The notes beneath the pieces were generated by a model. That model made no database searches, had not been told where the DNA came from, and saw only the letters and a list, made by a program, of their open reading frames with translations. A DNA stretch of 64,000 bases from Bradyrhizobium sp. WSM471 (GTDB taxonomy: Bacteria; Pseudomonadota; Alphaproteobacteria; Rhizobiales; Xanthobacteraceae), in contig NZ_CM001442.1 of the NCBI RefSeq assembly GCF_000244915.1, forward strand, positions 6,646,012 through 6,710,011, in the 5' to 3' direction. This document shows, one piece after another, positions 63,677 to 64,000 of the stretch (position 1 is the first letter of the stretch; each line of letters starts with the position of its first letter). The position numbers and the translations under genes were made by a program.

Positions 63677-63961
63677 CACGCACTTACCGGGCGCCCCGTC
63701 GACCTGCCACGCTACTACGTCGCGACGTGGAGCGATGCCGTCAAGCTGTCGGGTGCGCAAGAGGCAGGACACCGCGCTGATCTACGCTCGCAAGCGAAGG
63801 GGCATGTCAAGGAGTTGGAGATATCTGCAACGCCGCAACCTGACGCGGCGTTTGATTCACGCATTTCTTCCAGCGCCAATGTTGCGATGCAGTTACAGCA
63901 ATTTGCGTGCACGTTGTTAAGACGCAGCCGGCTCGGGGGCACTCAAGACATGGGAATAGAA

Positions 63962-64000
63962 ATGAAGAACTTGTTGCTTATGACAGTCAGTACGGTGGCG
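63962..64000 (+). CDS. start of a probable outer membrane beta-barrel protein
   Basis: The last 13 codons of the window read MKNLLLMTVSTVA, the beginning of a signal peptide of the kind found on rhizobial outer membrane proteins (Omp31/OmpW-like). GGGAATA lies seven bases upstream. The frame is open upstream as well, but that part lies over the IS21 remnant. The call depends on 13 residues, so the family is a guess; the gene start itself is likely. Confidence 0.5.
   Translation, partial: MKNLLLMTVSTVA

Noticed and set aside
63630..63961. Plus-strand frame leading into the final outer membrane protein as an N-terminal extension
   Set aside because: It starts within the IS21 terminal repeats. 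The MKNLLLMTVSTVA signal-like start at 63962 with its own ribosome site is the natural beginning.

Overview
The window is high-GC alphaproteobacterial chromosome. Gene content (tolQRAB/pal with a TolA of rhizobial type, DUF2852, DUF2231, many ABC/TRAP uptake operons) and the dispersed palindromic repeats point to Bradyrhizobium or a close relative. This is a judgement from protein and repeat style; no rRNA or other taxonomic marker is present. No complete tRNA, rRNA, CRISPR array, prophage or complete insertion sequence was seen.

Layout. (1) 1-8317, minus strand: the Tol-Pal envelope system. tolQ-tolR-tolA-tolB is a compact run ending at a hairpin terminator. pal and cpoB (cut by the window edge) follow only after two extra genes, a membrane GGDEF/EAL protein and a FeeM-like N-acyl amino acid synthase. 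(2) 8742-16500: DUF2231 membrane protein, serine acetyltransferase, acyl-CoA desaturase, a DUF2852 gene and a TetR regulator that share a 19-bp palindromic operator, YciI-type and NTF2-like small proteins, and a soluble chemoreceptor with three tandem PAS domains. (3) 16621-26508: SDR, small secreted or lipoprotein genes, a 30-codon membrane micro-ORF, VOC and SRPBCC proteins, an ECF42-type sigma factor with its YciI partner, a hydroxyacid dehydrogenase, a membrane chemoreceptor, and a divergent TetR/GST pair. Four genes in regions 2 and 3, including the sigma factor's own operon, carry the same promoter-like element TGTCGG-N17-CGTC, so a local ECF regulon can be read directly from the sequence.

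(4) 26577-29565: a PQQ alcohol dehydrogenase with the lanthanide-type Asp, plus cytochrome c and a periplasmic binding protein (xoxFGJ-like order). (5) 29923-36648: hydantoinase A/B genes in one operon with a TRAP transporter. (6) 36788-41336: sirtuin, SDR, NCS2 nucleobase permease and DctA. (7) 41602-50901: a nine-gene operon with a polyamine/opine-type ABC transporter, an HcnABC/opine-oxidase-like flavoenzyme set, a second DAO flavoprotein and RidA, divergent from a LysR regulator. (8) 51088-61676: a second nine-gene operon with a polar amino acid ABC transporter with two paralogous binding proteins, N-carbamoyl amidohydrolase, hydantoin-racemase-like protein, polysaccharide-deacetylase-like hydrolase, orphan peptide-type binding protein and amidohydrolase, divergent from a LysR and a class I glutamine amidotransferase. 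Regions 5, 7 and 8 together look like scavenging of cyclic ureides, N-carbamoyl amino acids and opine-like amino acid derivatives.

(9) 61677-64000: a dispersed repeat, a DUF1348 protein, a YbgC-like thioesterase whose 5' end has been replaced, then about 1.1 kb of degenerate DNA containing a frameshifted IS21-family istA fragment and its 23-bp terminal repeats, and finally the first 13 codons of a probable outer membrane protein.
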